A stretch of 64,000 nt of DNA from Populus alba (taxonomy: Eukaryota > Streptophyta > Magnoliopsida > Malpighiales > Salicaceae), in NCBI RefSeq assembly GCF_005239225.2, contig NC_133293.1, positions 20,800,333 to 20,864,332 of the forward strand. Direction: 5' to 3'. Under the pieces are notes generated by a model that saw nothing but the letters and a program-made list of their open reading frames with translations, searched no databases and was not told the origin of the DNA. The translations under genes were made by a program, and so were the position numbers. This document shows, piece after piece, positions 24,191 to 36,190 of this stretch; within the stretch, counting starts at the first letter, position 1, and each line of letters opens with the position of its first letter.

Positions 24191-27100
24191 TTGTCTGATT
24201 TGGATTTTCTGTTTTCTGGTGTTACACGTGAAGGTATGTGATTTGTATTGTGGAGGAGGAGTGGACATAGAGAAATGGGACGCTGCTCAAATCACTCACT
24301 ACATTGGAATCGGTCTGTTTTTCTTTTTTCTTTCATATACAGATTAATTAATGTATTATTTTTTTGGTATTTTATTAACGATAATGTTAATGTTAATGGC
24401 GTAGATGTAGCATCATCAGGAATAAGTGAAGTAAAAGAAACATGGGAGAGTCTGAAGAAAAATTACACTGCTGATTTCTTTCAAGCCGACCCTTGTTCTG
24501 TATGTCCTTCTTTTTATATACTATTTTTTACATTATTTTGCACATTGTTTTTCACCGGCTTGACTTCAAAATGTTTTTGTTTGACAGGAAAATTTTGAAA
24601 CCCAGTTGCAGGAAAAGGCCAATCAAGCTGATTTAGTTTGCTGTTTGCAGAATTTGCAGGTTTGAAGTTGCTAAGAATGTTAATGATTTTTTTCTTACGA
24701 GGGATATTTAAGTGAGAAATGTTTTGTTATAATTGTTTTTTGCAGTTGTGTTTCGAGACCGAGGAGAGTGCAAGGAAACTTCTACATAATGTGGCGTCGT
24801 TGCTTAAACCGGGGGGTTATTTTTTTGGTATTACTCCTGACTCATCTACCATATGGTATGAATAAATGATCATTGAAGAAATGATGTCTTTCTCTCTGTG
24901 TGTTTGTGCTTCTGCATGTGCGAATCTGTGTGTTACAAATTTGCTTCTTTTTAGTTTGTTGATTATCATATCCGGATGGATTATTTAAATCTAGATATTT
25001 CTTTCAGGTATTGATAACAATTTTGAATAAATCTCTGCTGGATGATTTACTTACACATCATTCTTTCTACCTAGAACAAGGTTCATGCTATAACCAATGG
25101 AAAACTTTTAGTGGGATTTGGTTTTCTCCATGTCAATTGCCTTTATTTAATATTAGTTTGACTAATGAAATTGCACAGGTGAATCATTGAATAGCTTAAA
25201 GTTGAAATTCTTTTTTAGCTTCTTCCATACAGAACAGAAGTAGCTTAACGACTATTACTGTGGTCGTTGGTGGTGTTTCTTCCTCCAGAATGTACATATT
25301 AAAAAATTCCAAGCTTTTTTCCTTGATTTAAATGGCTTCTTGATCTCCGATTCATTCCATCTCAAACTTTTTTTGTGCCTGGACTGTGAACTTTTCTATA
25401 TCTGGGCTGCAGTTTCCATCTTTATACTAATCACAAGTTTGAAACTCCGAGGGAATTGTAGATGGTGTTTTTAACGTTCCATCCATGCAGGGCAAAGTAC
25501 CAGAAGAATGTTGAAGCATACCACAACAGAAGCAGCAGCATGAAGCCAAACATTGTTCCCAATTGCATTCGATCTGAAAGCTACATGATCACTTTCGAAG
25601 TAGAGGAAGAGAAGTATATACATGTTTAAGAAATGAACATATTCCCTCATTTTTTTCTTGGATAGCTTTGCTCTGATTTGCCTCCCCCCTCTTATATTAA
25701 AACCAGGTTTCCATTATTCGGGAAGAAGTACCAGTTAAAATTTGCCCACGACATCTCTGCAGAAACCCACTGCTTGGTACATTTTCCAAGCTTGATAAGG
25801 TTGGCTCCTTTCTTCATAACCTGTCATGAGTTCACCTTCGTTATAAATTGCTTTAATTAGTGTAATCTCTATATTGCCTCATGAGTTTCTGATGCAACTC
25901 CATGTTTGTGTTTTATGTGGACCCATTCTATGGCCAGCACAGATGACTTACTCGATATCGTTATGCAAAGCAGTTTTTATGGAATGTAGTTTTTTTAAGA
26001 GATAAAAGAGTTGGGTTTAAGAACTCACCCAACCCCATTACACATTCTTTTCCTACCCCCTTCTGTTTCTTTCTTTGTTCTATCTTGAGCAATCCATTGC
26101 GCTGCTTCTGAGTGTCTTCATCTCAATCAGCTGGTGTTCCAGTCTGCTTAAATCTAAAGCTAATACTGGAGGATTCTAGTATGTCTCTCATGAGAAGTAG
26201 GATGTGTGAAAGGAATGGAATACTGATTCCAGTAATTGTTAATTGCCTAAATAAGTTTTGTAAAATACATCCAAGTCATCTATATGTCCATTGTTGATGT
26301 TATTGCCTGAAATCTATTTCATTCTCACCATTTATAGTCTTAATCTCACTCCATATCGTAGGAACTAGTTGACTCATACGGAGAAGATAACTTAAGAGAG
26401 AGAAGACAAAAAAGGGGCATTGAAGATGGTTGAGTAGAGAGAAGTAAACATAGGGAAGGATTAGGATGCATGTAATATGATGGCTGATTCTTTTATCAAC
26501 ATATATAACCTTTTTGTTTGAAAAAGCGTCAGACCCCAATTTCTCCAAGTATATCAATTGGGTCATACATGCTGGGCTGCTGGCATTGGGACCATTCTGT
26601 TTAATTGAAAACTCAATGTTCTCTAAAGCTGAAGTTTTGGATCTCCTACAATGTTTCTCTTGAGTAATTGGCCATACATTATTTATTCTGAAGCATGGAT
26701 GGATTGCTATGAATTGTTTTTTTCTGGCTGAATTTTTGTGGGTGTTTTTGCTATTCTATCCTAATCGTATACCTTTTTATGCTAAAGAGTCTCTGTGTGC
26801 ATCTAGGTTGGCCAGGGAAGCTGGTCTGGAGTATGTGGAAATTCAGAACTTGACAGAATTTTATGATGATAATAGGTATTTGACTCTGCATTATTGTGTT
26901 TTTTTTATTGTTTGTACTTTCTAGTGCCTTTTTATATATGCACTGCTGATTTCTGCTTTTTCCTCTTCAAAGAACTCAATTTGCAGGTATGATAATGAAT
27001 GCTGGTCTGAACCTGGTGGATCCTAGAGGGAGACTTCTTCCTCGATCATATGATGTTTTAGGTGTGGCATTTACCTTATTTTCTCAGAAATTATGACTTA

Positions 27101-27689
27101 ATTTCCTATGTTATCACTTTATTCACACATTCTCACCCTTTTGGCATTTCCATTATGCAGGCCTATATACTACATTTATATTTCAGAAGCCTGATCCAGA
27201 TGTTGCTCCCCCTCTTACCACCCCACTATTACAGCATGATGGTTACACTATTGATGAGGCAAGTATTTATGATTTTAGCGAAGGCTACATTGAGCGCATC
27301 TTCATGCAATGCAGCATAAATGATATTTTTCATGTCATCTAATCAAGGGGAATTCTTAGCGTGTTCTATTACCAAGGATGTCCACACGTAAACTCCTTCA
27401 ATTATGGCCTCATCTCCGCCCATGAATAAAAATTCTAATCTTTGTCGCTGTGTTTTGGCTCTCCGATGTCTTATCCTTGTTATTCACTTGGGTTGCTTTT
27501 GATGTTCAGAGCGAGTGGCAAGCACCTGAGTGGCAAGGAACCCTATGGAGAGACGATGAAAAGAATGCACATCCAGAGCAGCAGCCTCCTCCTCCTCCTC
27601 CTCCACCTCTTGGACTTGGAAAGATTAGTGAACAGAAGGGGATATTGGGTCCTGGGCCGGCAGATTTACGTTTCTCAGAGGCACTTTGA
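24028..27689 (+). CDS. mRNA cap guanine-N7 methyltransferase 2-like
   Basis: Eleven exons: 24028-24129, 24234-24312, 24405-24499, 24588-24659, 24746-24855, 25491-25613, 25707-25799, 26807-26875, 26973-27061, 27161-27258 and 27510-27689, giving 369 residues. The fold is a class I SAM-dependent methyltransferase of the Abd1/RNMT type: motif I is VCDLYCGGGVD (35-45), followed by YIGIDVAS. The protein matches the plant 'mRNA cap guanine-N7 methyltransferase 2' group (Arabidopsis At3g52210). It would transfer a methyl group from SAM to the guanosine cap in the nucleus; this is inferred. The C-terminus has a run of eight prolines and ends in GILGPGPADLRFSEAL. The last intron has a GC donor. The first donor (ACT/gtcagt) is also weak. 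The upstream in-frame GTG was not used as a start. Confidence 0.9.
24158..24188 (+). repeat. (CA)n microsatellite in cap methyltransferase intron 1
   Basis: About fifteen CA units between the donor at 24130 and the acceptor at 24233, making up nearly a third of a 104-base intron. Confidence 0.9.
27259..27509 (+). other. GC-AG intron in the cap methyltransferase gene
   Basis: The upstream exon ends GATGAG and is followed by gcaagt, the textbook context of a GC donor; the acceptor is gttcag. Using it joins DE to SEWQAPEW in phase. The nearest GT downstream (27264) would shift the frame and stop translation soon after the join. Confidence 0.75.
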
Positions 27690-27842
27690 CCTGTTGGTGG
27701 TTAGAAGCAAGCTAGAGGGATGTTGCATGCGATGTGAGAGGGGAGCTTCGTGGAGTGTATTCGTATAACTGTAACCCGACTGTGAACAGGACAAAGCCAT
27801 GCAAACCTGTAATGTGTTCCTAGTACACTTTGACATTACTGG

Positions 27843-27962
27843 CGGATCAGCAAAGGAAATAGAAGGATAAGATTCAAGCACTTGGAATGACGTTTTAGGA
27901 ATTCGATCAGTAAAAGAAATAGAAGGATAAGATTCAACAACTTGGCATGGCTTTTTAGGAAT
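27843..27962 (+). repeat. 60-bp tandem duplication in a 3' UTR
   Basis: Two adjacent units of 60 bases share GAAATAGAAGGATAAGATTC and TTTTAGGAAT, with a handful of mismatches. The pair lies about 155 bases past the stop codon of the cap methyltransferase gene, probably within its 3' UTR. Confidence 0.85.
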
Positions 27963-28055
27963 ATGATCATTTGCAGAATGTCGCATGAGAGTTGCTGGAC
28001 GGTGTCCCCTTGTGTACTAGGTGATTATTTATCGAAAATTCCTGATGTGAAAAAA

Positions 28056-28086
28056 TACATCTACCATCTAGTAGATGGTAGATGTA
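28056..28086. repeat. Perfect 15-bp palindrome
   Basis: The arms TACATCTACCATCTA and TAGATGGTAGATGTA are separated by one G. It is a perfect inverted repeat and would form a tight hairpin in RNA from either strand. It lies between two convergent genes. It is too short for a typical plant miRNA precursor. Confidence 0.85.
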
Positions 28087-28714
28087 AAAAAATACATTTA
28101 TCTATCCATCTATTATATTATAGTATGATTATGAAAATATTTGCATTGTCAAATACAAAATTCGGTACATGATTTTTTTGGAGCCCCCAACAAAATTTGG
28201 TATCTTTCCAAATTATTATTATTATTTGAAATTTTGTTAAAATTTCATGTTCAAGAAAAATTTAAAAAAAATGCTTCTTTTATCTCAAAAAACTTTGACA
28301 GTGGACGTGGATTTGAGTTTTTATTGCCAAATGAAAAATCTCAACTTAAAATACTAAAAACTGATTTTTTATTTCATTGTATCAAAACTAGGATTTTTTA
28401 TGAATGATAATGAGCAGATTAAACGGAGAGATAATATTTATTCAAAACATAATACTTCAAAAATGAAAATAGTACATGTTTTAACGTTGCACAACCCCTA
28501 CTACTAGTTGAGGGGCAAGAAATGCCATCAAACCATAAATAATTGGTTCAAAGCTGGACCAAGCACTATCTTTAGGTGCTCCTCCATTTGGCGAGTTACC
28601 TTGTACATACTAAATACTCGGTTACACGTGTCTGTGTTTTCTTATTTTATAGCATATAGATGGGAGTCTGCCAAAAACTAAGATTTCAAGCCAAATGAGA
28701 TGCGCACATTGGCT

Positions 28715-31700
28715 TTAATCTTCAAGCTCAAGGATCTTCACCACATATGAATCTCCGAGCTTTTGGCAAACAACAACTCGGTCATGCGGCTTTATAAAAC
28801 CAGCTGCCTTGCCATGATCTAGAGCAACCTTCAGAACTGATTCATTTGTTGCATTTGTAGGCTCAGCCTGCAAAACCATCCATGTTCCCATTTGTTAAAA
28901 AATAAGCTTAAGTTCATGATGATATCTCTAGTTGAAAATCCCTGTGAAGCAGGGGGAGTAAAAACTCTAGTGACCCGAGTTCTGTGTGAAAGAGCTACAA
29001 CCTGTAATGCATTGATTATATTTTTGTATACCTTCTACCTATTTTCCCTGTAATAGTCAGTGTGTAACCACAGACATAGAATGATGGTGCGCACACCTAC
29101 ATCTAGACCCCATATTTGCCCCTCGTCCTTTGAAATGCATGCAAAGGCACTTTGCTGGAATGCCAAGAGAATTAAAATCTATATCTGAAAATTATGGTGT
29201 CATGATATGACCTTTAACCTTCATCTCAAATATCAATTATTGGAAAAATTCAAAGAAATAGCATATTAGATCACTAAAATTCATTCCACCAGACCTTTCT
29301 TATCTTGTCATTCTGAAGAAGAAAAGAAAAGTGGGAACTGATAAAAACATAAACTTGCAATCATGTAATGTAATGCATGCTTACTTGGTGTCGAGGATCG
29401 GCAAGCATAGGAAAAACTCCCCTGACAATGAGTGACTGCCTTGCCTGCCAGAAAAGTTTTAGAGGATAAGCTTCAAATTCAATGAGAGAGGGTGTTGAAA
29501 CAATGGAGGACCAAATTCAACAGAAAATTATCCCCTGCACTGGAAGAAGATATAACCAATCTAAGCAATAACATACCTCAAAAGCACCAGTAAAGGTCCA
29601 ACGCAGTTGATCAGTCTTTACCCGAGGGACAACAACAGATATAACAGGCGTTATGGGTTTGTACTTTGCAATCAACCTGTATTAATACATGAAGATTAGA
29701 AAGTCTCAAGTTTCCGAAGAAATTGGCGTGTCATCTAAACAACAGTTCATTTGCCCGATTTAATATATCTTTCAAAATAGACTTCCAAGATACCTAATCA
29801 CTTGCATTTGTATTCAAATAAACATAGCGCCAGAAAAAGAAATTAAGAGGAAAAAAGATGAAGAAAGAAAAACCTTGCAGCTCTTCCAGTAGAAGTGAAG
29901 CACAAAATTACAGAAGCTTTAACCTTGATAGCTGCACGGACCTTGATAACCAAAAAAGGGCAAGGATAAAAATAAGTAAAGAAGGAAGGAATACCACAGT
30001 GGAAGTAATAAACAATTTGTAAGGAAGGAATGCAAACAATGTTCAGCTAAATAAGCAAAAAAACTAAATTGAAACATTATGAAAATACCGCAGTGGAAGT
30101 AATAGACTCCAAATGGCTCATGGAATCTCCTGCATATTTGACAGTTCTTTTGTAATACAAATCATAATTGAAAACCTTCTCTGCCTGCAGATGGGAATTT
30201 AATTAATCAGGGGGGTAGGTTTGGAAATATCAAGAGAAAATGGAGGCAGGGAGGGATACTCGAGGAAAACAAGAGAGAACTTACCTCAGCACAAATTTTC
30301 CCAACGGTAGAGATGGTCTCAACTGGATACAATCCTCTCAGAGTTTCTGCACCTAGAAGAATTGCATCACTCCCTGAAGAAACAGAAAAACACATTAAAA
30401 TACTTGTGTTAGCCTGTGGTTTGCATAATATATGATACTCTCAGCTTACTTAGCAAGGCTAGAAAAATGAGGTACCAAGACTGCTATATTCTCGTGTAAG
30501 AAGTTAGTACATCATTGTCCAGAACAGTATAATTACATGCAACAAAATTTACTACCGGGAAACACAATCCACGCAAGAATTTTGAAAATTACCATCCAAT
30601 ACTGCGTTGGCAACATCAGTTGCTTCTGCACGAGTAGGTCTCAAATTCTCTGTCATACTGTCCACAACACGAGTGACCACAACAGGTTTTCCAGCCATAT
30701 TGCACTTAAAAACAGCAGTTTTTTGAAACATAAACACCTGTAAAATGCAGATAGCAAGACAGTCTTGGTTGGATTATGTGTAGTAGAATTTCCATTTCAG
30801 GACTCAATTAGCCCTAAATGCAAATGCATGTTTACTGATGGTGTCAAACTAGATAGGAACAACATGCTAATTGCCTACAGTCGGTTTTTATATCTATCCT
30901 CATTGGCAGGATTGGCATCACAGGAAATAGTACCTTTTAATGGCCTCCAAAAGCTACTTAGATGTCCCACGTGAAAAAATATAATATGAAAAGTAAACCC
31001 GTAAAACAAAAGATTGATACAGCATGTTGTACAGTTGTGACAACTTAAACTTAAAGTATGTTGTAGTGTAGCACTCTCCATTTCCCATTTATCTTCTATA
31101 TATTGCTATTATGCAATCCTTACAGACTGTTGTGTTACAATATCACATGCTAACAAGAAATCCTAACAGACTAGTATATTTTGATGACAGGTGCATGTGA
31201 TAGCTTGCACATATTGAAAGTTCATCGATAAGATTTCACAGCTACCTTCTCTGGTGGGAGATCTATCCCCAAATTTCCACGAGAAAGGATGATGCCGTCT
31301 GCTTCTTCAAGGATCTCATCAAAATGAGCTAATCCCTGCAGGAAATACATTAGAAATATGGCTGTTGGAACCTAAAATGGAATTTAAGCACAGTACGCTA
31401 AGGAATGGCATATGATAGCAGACAAATTACACAGCTCACCTCCACATTTTCAATTTTCGCAAAAATTTGAGTCTGATAGAGGTCGCCCAGTTTAGAAAGA
31501 AATTCACGTGCCTGTATAAAAGCATTACCAGCTTAATTTTATACTATAAAGGGGACAATGAGGAAAATATAGATGCAGCAAACCTCGATAACCACAAAGA
31601 GAAAAAAATGATAAGGAAAAAATGATAGGAAGAGGTCAAAGTAATTTAGTTTACAATGAAAAGAGACAGTAGACAATAACTCTCAGCAGGAAAATCCTTA

Positions 31701-34394
31701 CATGACGAACATCTTCAGCATGCCTGGTGTATGAAAGTGAGAGGATGTCTATGCTGTTTCGAACACCCCATGTGCTTATAACCTGATATTGATCATGAAA
31801 ATCTCATCAAAGCACTTAATGATATCACAATAGCAGTAAGCACTGAATTTTCGAGGGAGCATGTTACCAATCTTTCATATATTTGGCACCAAAATTACTC
31901 ATTAATAAAAACAATAATATGATTCTGAAGCGTTAGTTCCCTAGGATAACATATGAGGTAAGAGGAATGAGGCTTTATTCCAGTATAAATGATGGAAGCC
32001 AGCACTGATCAGTGTTAAGAAATGGGAATAGGTTAACACCAAACACAGTATCAGTATACCCTTTTAAAACAACAAATTATTTCATCAAGCAGAAAGAATT
32101 ACCTCCTTATCTTTGTCAGTCAGAGTAGGCAGATCAATATGGATTTGAGAGACATGCAAAGTATATAGTGGCCCACTTAAGGTAGTAGAATTCTTTACCA
32201 AGCAAACCACATCTTCGCCATTTACTTCAGTGACCTGCATCATCATGAAATTGAATTAAGAAAATGTTCTTTTTTGGAAGTTGAATCACGCCATTATCTT
32301 TCGAGTACGAGTCTGCTGGCTTTTTTGTTCAAAGAAAAGTTTTAATTGAAACGGGTTGGCAGCTAGCAAGAAAATTAATTGCTTTCTCATCCTACAGAAG
32401 TGATATGATTATGATCTGTGAAAGGCATGCTTGGCGTGAAAAGTAGGTGACATGACATGCCTCAATGAAGTTACTTACCTCTAGCCACACAGAAGTAGTT
32501 TCACTTCCTGTAAAGAGGTATTGACCAATAAAAATTGTGTCTCCCGTCTTCACTGCCTGCAAAGACCATACCAAACTCCAGCTACAGAAATTGTACAAAG
32601 GTACTGACAGATGACATGAACCATGTCATAAAAGGGAAAAAAAAATGACTTACAAAAATTTCAAAAGAATCAAAGGATGACTTAGGAAACGTAGAGTTAA
32701 CAAAAATACTTGACACGCACGCAGACATGCACAAGACACATATAGCTATGTTTTAAAGAAACTGTACAAACATTTCCAAACATAGATGCAAATGCCAAAT
32801 GAAACCGGAATTAGTCTATACAGCATGTAAAACAGTTACTCACCGACGACAACCCAGTAAAATTTATGGGTAGCAGACTTGAAGTGGCTTCTTTGCCCTG
32901 ATCTGGTGTTAGGACAACAAAGCTATCTTCCTGGAGGGAAATCGGGCGCTCAGTTTTATTGATCACCTGTAACTCTGGACCCACAGTATCAAGCATTACC
33001 TGAGATTAAAACCAAAAAAATTAGACAGTAAAGAAAGTCATAAGATTTGGCTATTAAATAAAGTGAAAAGCCAGCAAGAGGAGAATAAAAATCTCATTAT
33101 CTCAAGTGCATTGGTGAAAGACTTGAAGGACGTTAAAGATGGAGCTATCAAAGTTGAGGTCACTTCAGTAAGAGAGCTGTATTTGTGTCAAGTGCCAAAA
33201 CCACTTGAATACATTTCAACATACATCATGTACTTCTTCAACACATCCAAACTTCAAACTTTTGGAGACGCATTAGATGGTTCTGCATACTTTTTTTGGA
33301 TATAAAAGACACAGAAATTGACCTTTTTTTAAACACACAAAAATTAAGTAAAGATGCGGAACACATATCTAGTTATCATTCAGCCACGGTAAGATGCGAA
33401 TTTCCATCCATGCCTTTGCATCAACTTTAGGTAGTTAAATTAGGTAGTAATATAGCTTAAACTGAATCTAATAAAGATAAGTTTACCCCGCAGAGTTTCT
33501 TGGTACTCTTGACAGCTGCTTTCAGATTATCCAATGTCTCTTGATGGTATTCAGTATCACCCCATGAAAAATCAAACTGTGCCACTAAAAAAACGGAAAA
33601 GCATTTTAGATCAACCCCCAAGAATAAGCATATTATAATTATAGCCTGCTTGGTCTCAAAGAAAATCAAAGACTAAAGATTGGCAAAATGTTTGTCTACT
33701 TTCAATATTTGACTCTTAGTGTGAAGTGAAACCTGCATTTCCCCTAAGCCAGATATAAATTTTGGAACTAATGAGTTCAATTTTCTATAACCAAAAAAAA
33801 AAAAAAGGGATCCAAAAGAGGGGGGGGGGAGCTTTCAATATTAAGATGTTAAAAAAGATCAGATGGGGGCAATACCAGACATTCCTGCCTTCAGACAATT
33901 AGTTATTATCTCCACAGTTCGAGATTGCGGACCAAGTGTGCCAACAATCTTTGTCCTTGCAGGGAAGAAACTCTGCAAAATCCAAAATCAGAAGAATATA
34001 AGAAATCATAGCTCATATTCTCTCTAAAAGCTAAGCCCCGCTGCTTTTTTTAATCTTTTGCCTTTTGATCTCCACAGTAAAGATGAATACAACGAATCCA
34101 AACACGTCTCAGTTCCTAACATTTTCTCAGCAATGAAACAAATCAATGAAGATTAAGAAACCCCAAACACTATTTGTCTTCTATACTATTTTTGACAGGT
34201 TAAATAAACCAAGAAACAAGAAATGACATCAACAAAACAAGCAAAGAGAGCTTTCTTGAGCTATTAGAAAGAAAATAGCGAGAGCTCAAAAGTCAAGGCA
34301 AAAGCAAGTAAGCTTGAGTACAACTTACTGGTTTTGATGGCTCAAGAACTGAAGCCAACCTCATGTTCTCTTCAAGATTCAAGTGCGGATTCAT
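28715..34394 (-). CDS. Pyruvate kinase-like protein, cytosolic, divergent active site
   Basis: Sixteen exons on the minus strand: 34394-34329, 33972-33876, 33584-33487, 32999-32844, 32556-32479, 32234-32103, 31782-31702, 31511-31440, 31335-31246, 30737-30593, 30373-30285, 30184-30089, 29941-29874, 29676-29577, 29444-29385 and 28867-28715. All phases agree, giving 526 residues, close to Arabidopsis At3g52990, whose subfamily it matches throughout. No transit peptide is seen, so a cytosolic location is likely. The barrel keeps Lys255 and Glu257 (AKIEN) but has RGNLG (Asn281) where active kinases have RGDLG. The N-terminal motif reads QFDFSWG (57-63) instead of RxNFSHG, and the ADP/metal loop reads LDTVGPELQ instead of LDTKGPEIR. 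Classical enzymes convert phosphoenolpyruvate and ADP to pyruvate and ATP; activity here is uncertain. Confidence 0.93.
33820..33829 (+). repeat. G10 homopolymer in a pyruvate kinase intron
   Basis: Ten G residues on the plus strand (C on the transcribed strand) between exons 2 and 3. Confidence 0.75.
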
Positions 34395-34423
34395 TTTCTG
34401 AGAAAATACGAAGAATCTCAAAA

Positions 34424-34448
34424 AAGAAGAAGAAGAAGAAGAAGAAGA
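34424..34448 (+). repeat. (GAA)n microsatellite in the pyruvate kinase leader
   Basis: On the transcribed (minus) strand this is a CTT tract some 30 bases before the start codon, so it sits in the 5' UTR, a common place for CT-rich tracts in plant genes. Confidence 0.85.
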
Positions 34449-34558
34449 GAGAGAGCAGGGTTCTCTAGAGAGAGAGGGAGAAGTGGGTTGACGGTAGTGA
34501 AATGAACAGAGAGATTGCGTGCTTATTGTGGTACTTTCCCTTGCTGGTTTGCTCTGTT

Positions 34559-34566
34559 TATTTATA
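34559..34566 (-). promoter_or_regulatory. TATA box of the pyruvate kinase gene
   Basis: Read on the minus strand the word is TATAAATA, a consensus plant TATA box, 165 bases upstream of the start codon at 34394. This would give a leader of roughly 130 bases. Confidence 0.55.
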
Positions 34567-34622
34567 GTTTTCTTTCGCGTCGTCGAAAATGGTATGGAAC
34601 GAACGTTGTTTTTTTAAGCTGG

Positions 34623-34629
34623 CACGTGG
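34623..34629 (+). promoter_or_regulatory. G-box-like CACGTGG
   Basis: CACGTGG is the core bound by plant bZIP and bHLH factors. It lies about 57 bases upstream of the TATA box of the pyruvate kinase gene. Function is inferred from the word alone. Confidence 0.3.
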
Positions 34630-35114
34630 TATTTCCATACAGCATGTGACATGTTACCACGGATTATGATTCATGGGTAATTAGTTGACTTCATGGGTAA
34701 GCAATTCATTTTTCTTTTTTGCCAAAAAGTAAAAAATTATCTAACACTTTAAATATAATACAATAAATTAAACTTAATACTCTTATTCAGATTTTAAATT
34801 AAATTATATTTAATTTATTTCAACATAATTTCTTTTATTTGACAAGCTAAAAAAACAGTTTAGATTAACCATAATTAATTTGAATAGACCCGTGATTCGA
34901 TCTATAAACTCTACTGATTTCAATTAATTATTTTATTTTATTAACTAATAAAAAATAAAAAAGACCCTTCTTTTTATTAATTTAATAAAAAACACGATGA
35001 AATGAAAACAAAGATTAAAATATAAAAAAGCGCGGGTCCAAGTGGCACTGCAACCTGAGCCAGTTACCATGAGAAAACACAAGTCTTTTAAAACTCAGGA
35101 ATTAATTTTTTATA

Positions 35115-35117
<3 letters not shown>

Positions 35118-35148
<31 letters not shown>
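35118..35148 (+). repeat. (CT)n microsatellite
   Basis: About fifteen CT units, 275 bases before the first copy of the duplicated exon. Confidence 0.9.
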
Positions 35149-35149
<1 letters not shown>

Positions 35150-35423
35150 ATGGAAAAGATTTTAATCCTACTAGTAAAACTCATAAAAACATGAAAAAAT
35201 AATAATTAAAAGTGTAGCCGACAAGAGAGATGAAAATGAAATGCAAAGATCGTACTAGAAGCAAAGGAATGCTCAACACTCTCCAGAGACGCGGGCCTAG
35301 TATCTTCAGGAAACCAAGCCAAAACCTACCGCTCTGATTACTGAAGTCCTGAACTTGTTTTCTCTACGCAAACAGAGCCAGAGAAACAAAGAAATTGCAC
35401 CAAATCATTCTGTGCTAACAACC

Positions 35424-35705
35424 ATGGCTGAGAACAACAAGGCTAGGAGCAAGAAAGATGGCCAAGAAAAAGATCCCAGGAGCTTGTTTCTGGTGTTTCC
35501 AAGATTTGAGTTCAAGTTTCCTCCAATATTTAACCTATCACCCAAAGCTGATGTTGATGCTATTAAGTTGGAAGAGAAAGAAAAGATTGCAGGTAATAAG
35601 CCAGCTGATGTTGTAAAGTTCAGTGATCCTAAACCATTAGCCCCTCCTCCATTGAAGGTTGAAGTTGAAGAACCTGGAATTAAGCATCCCTTAATCCTTT
35701 TACCA
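35424..35705 (+). CDS. Duplicated first exon (copy 1) of the envelope-protein-like gene
   Basis: A 94-residue frame starts MAENNKARSKK and ends at a strong donor (CCA/gtgagt) in phase 0. It is clearly related to the first exon at 37437: both have PR(S/N)LF..FP(K/R)F(E/D).K, then a KP..V.F region, an LxPxxxxVEVEE motif, and a hydrophobic HPLILLP or NPVIIWQ end. No second exon follows it before 37436. It could be an orphan duplicate, or an alternative first exon spliced to the shared second exon at 39240, whose phase (0) fits. Upstream in-frame ATG 35355 was not chosen because the related copy begins with MAE, matching 35424. Confidence 0.6.
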
Positions 35706-36190
35706 GTGAGTACTTCCCTTATTGTTTCAAGTAAAACTCTGCTAATAATAATAATAATAATTTATTGTTGTTGTTGTTGTTATTCAAAATTGCTTTATTA
35801 TTATTAAAGTTCGGTGTTTAGTTGTCGAGAGTACAAAATTGCAAAGTGAATTTAATCTTAGAGGTTATGTATTTACTTTGCTTTGACAAAACTATTCTCT
35901 TCATTAGATTTCATTTCATTCTAGATGTCGAGTATAAACACTCATCCTCCCTCTTAAATCAACAAGAGGTACAATTTACTGAATTTAAAATGCATAAAAA
36001 AAATTAACGGGTGAAAAACGTTGTAATTAAAAAAATATATCATTTAAGTTTTTTATTAAAAAAAATATTATTAGAAACAACATTGCTTTGACTTGACCGA
36101 AGATGCTGACATTATATTTCACAAAATATAAGAATTGTGGAAGAAAAAGAAAAGAAGAGGCACATCTAATGCACAAGTTAATGTAGACCA

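Larger units (their letters stand above)
27690..28714. other. Convergent 3' flanks of the cap methyltransferase and pyruvate kinase genes
   Basis: It includes a 60-base tandem duplication (27843-27962) and a perfect palindrome (28056-28086), both listed separately. The remainder is AT-rich and without a gene. Confidence 0.55.
34395..35423. other. Divergent promoter region between the pyruvate kinase and envelope-protein-like genes
   Basis: It contains the pyruvate kinase leader with a GAA microsatellite (34424-34448), a TATA box on the minus strand (34559-34566), a CACGTGG word at 34623-34629 and a CT microsatellite at 35118-35148. No gene is seen. Confidence 0.55.

Noticed and set aside
28056..28086. 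miRNA precursor
   Set aside because: The perfect stem is only 15 bases with a one-base loop, too short for a plant precursor.
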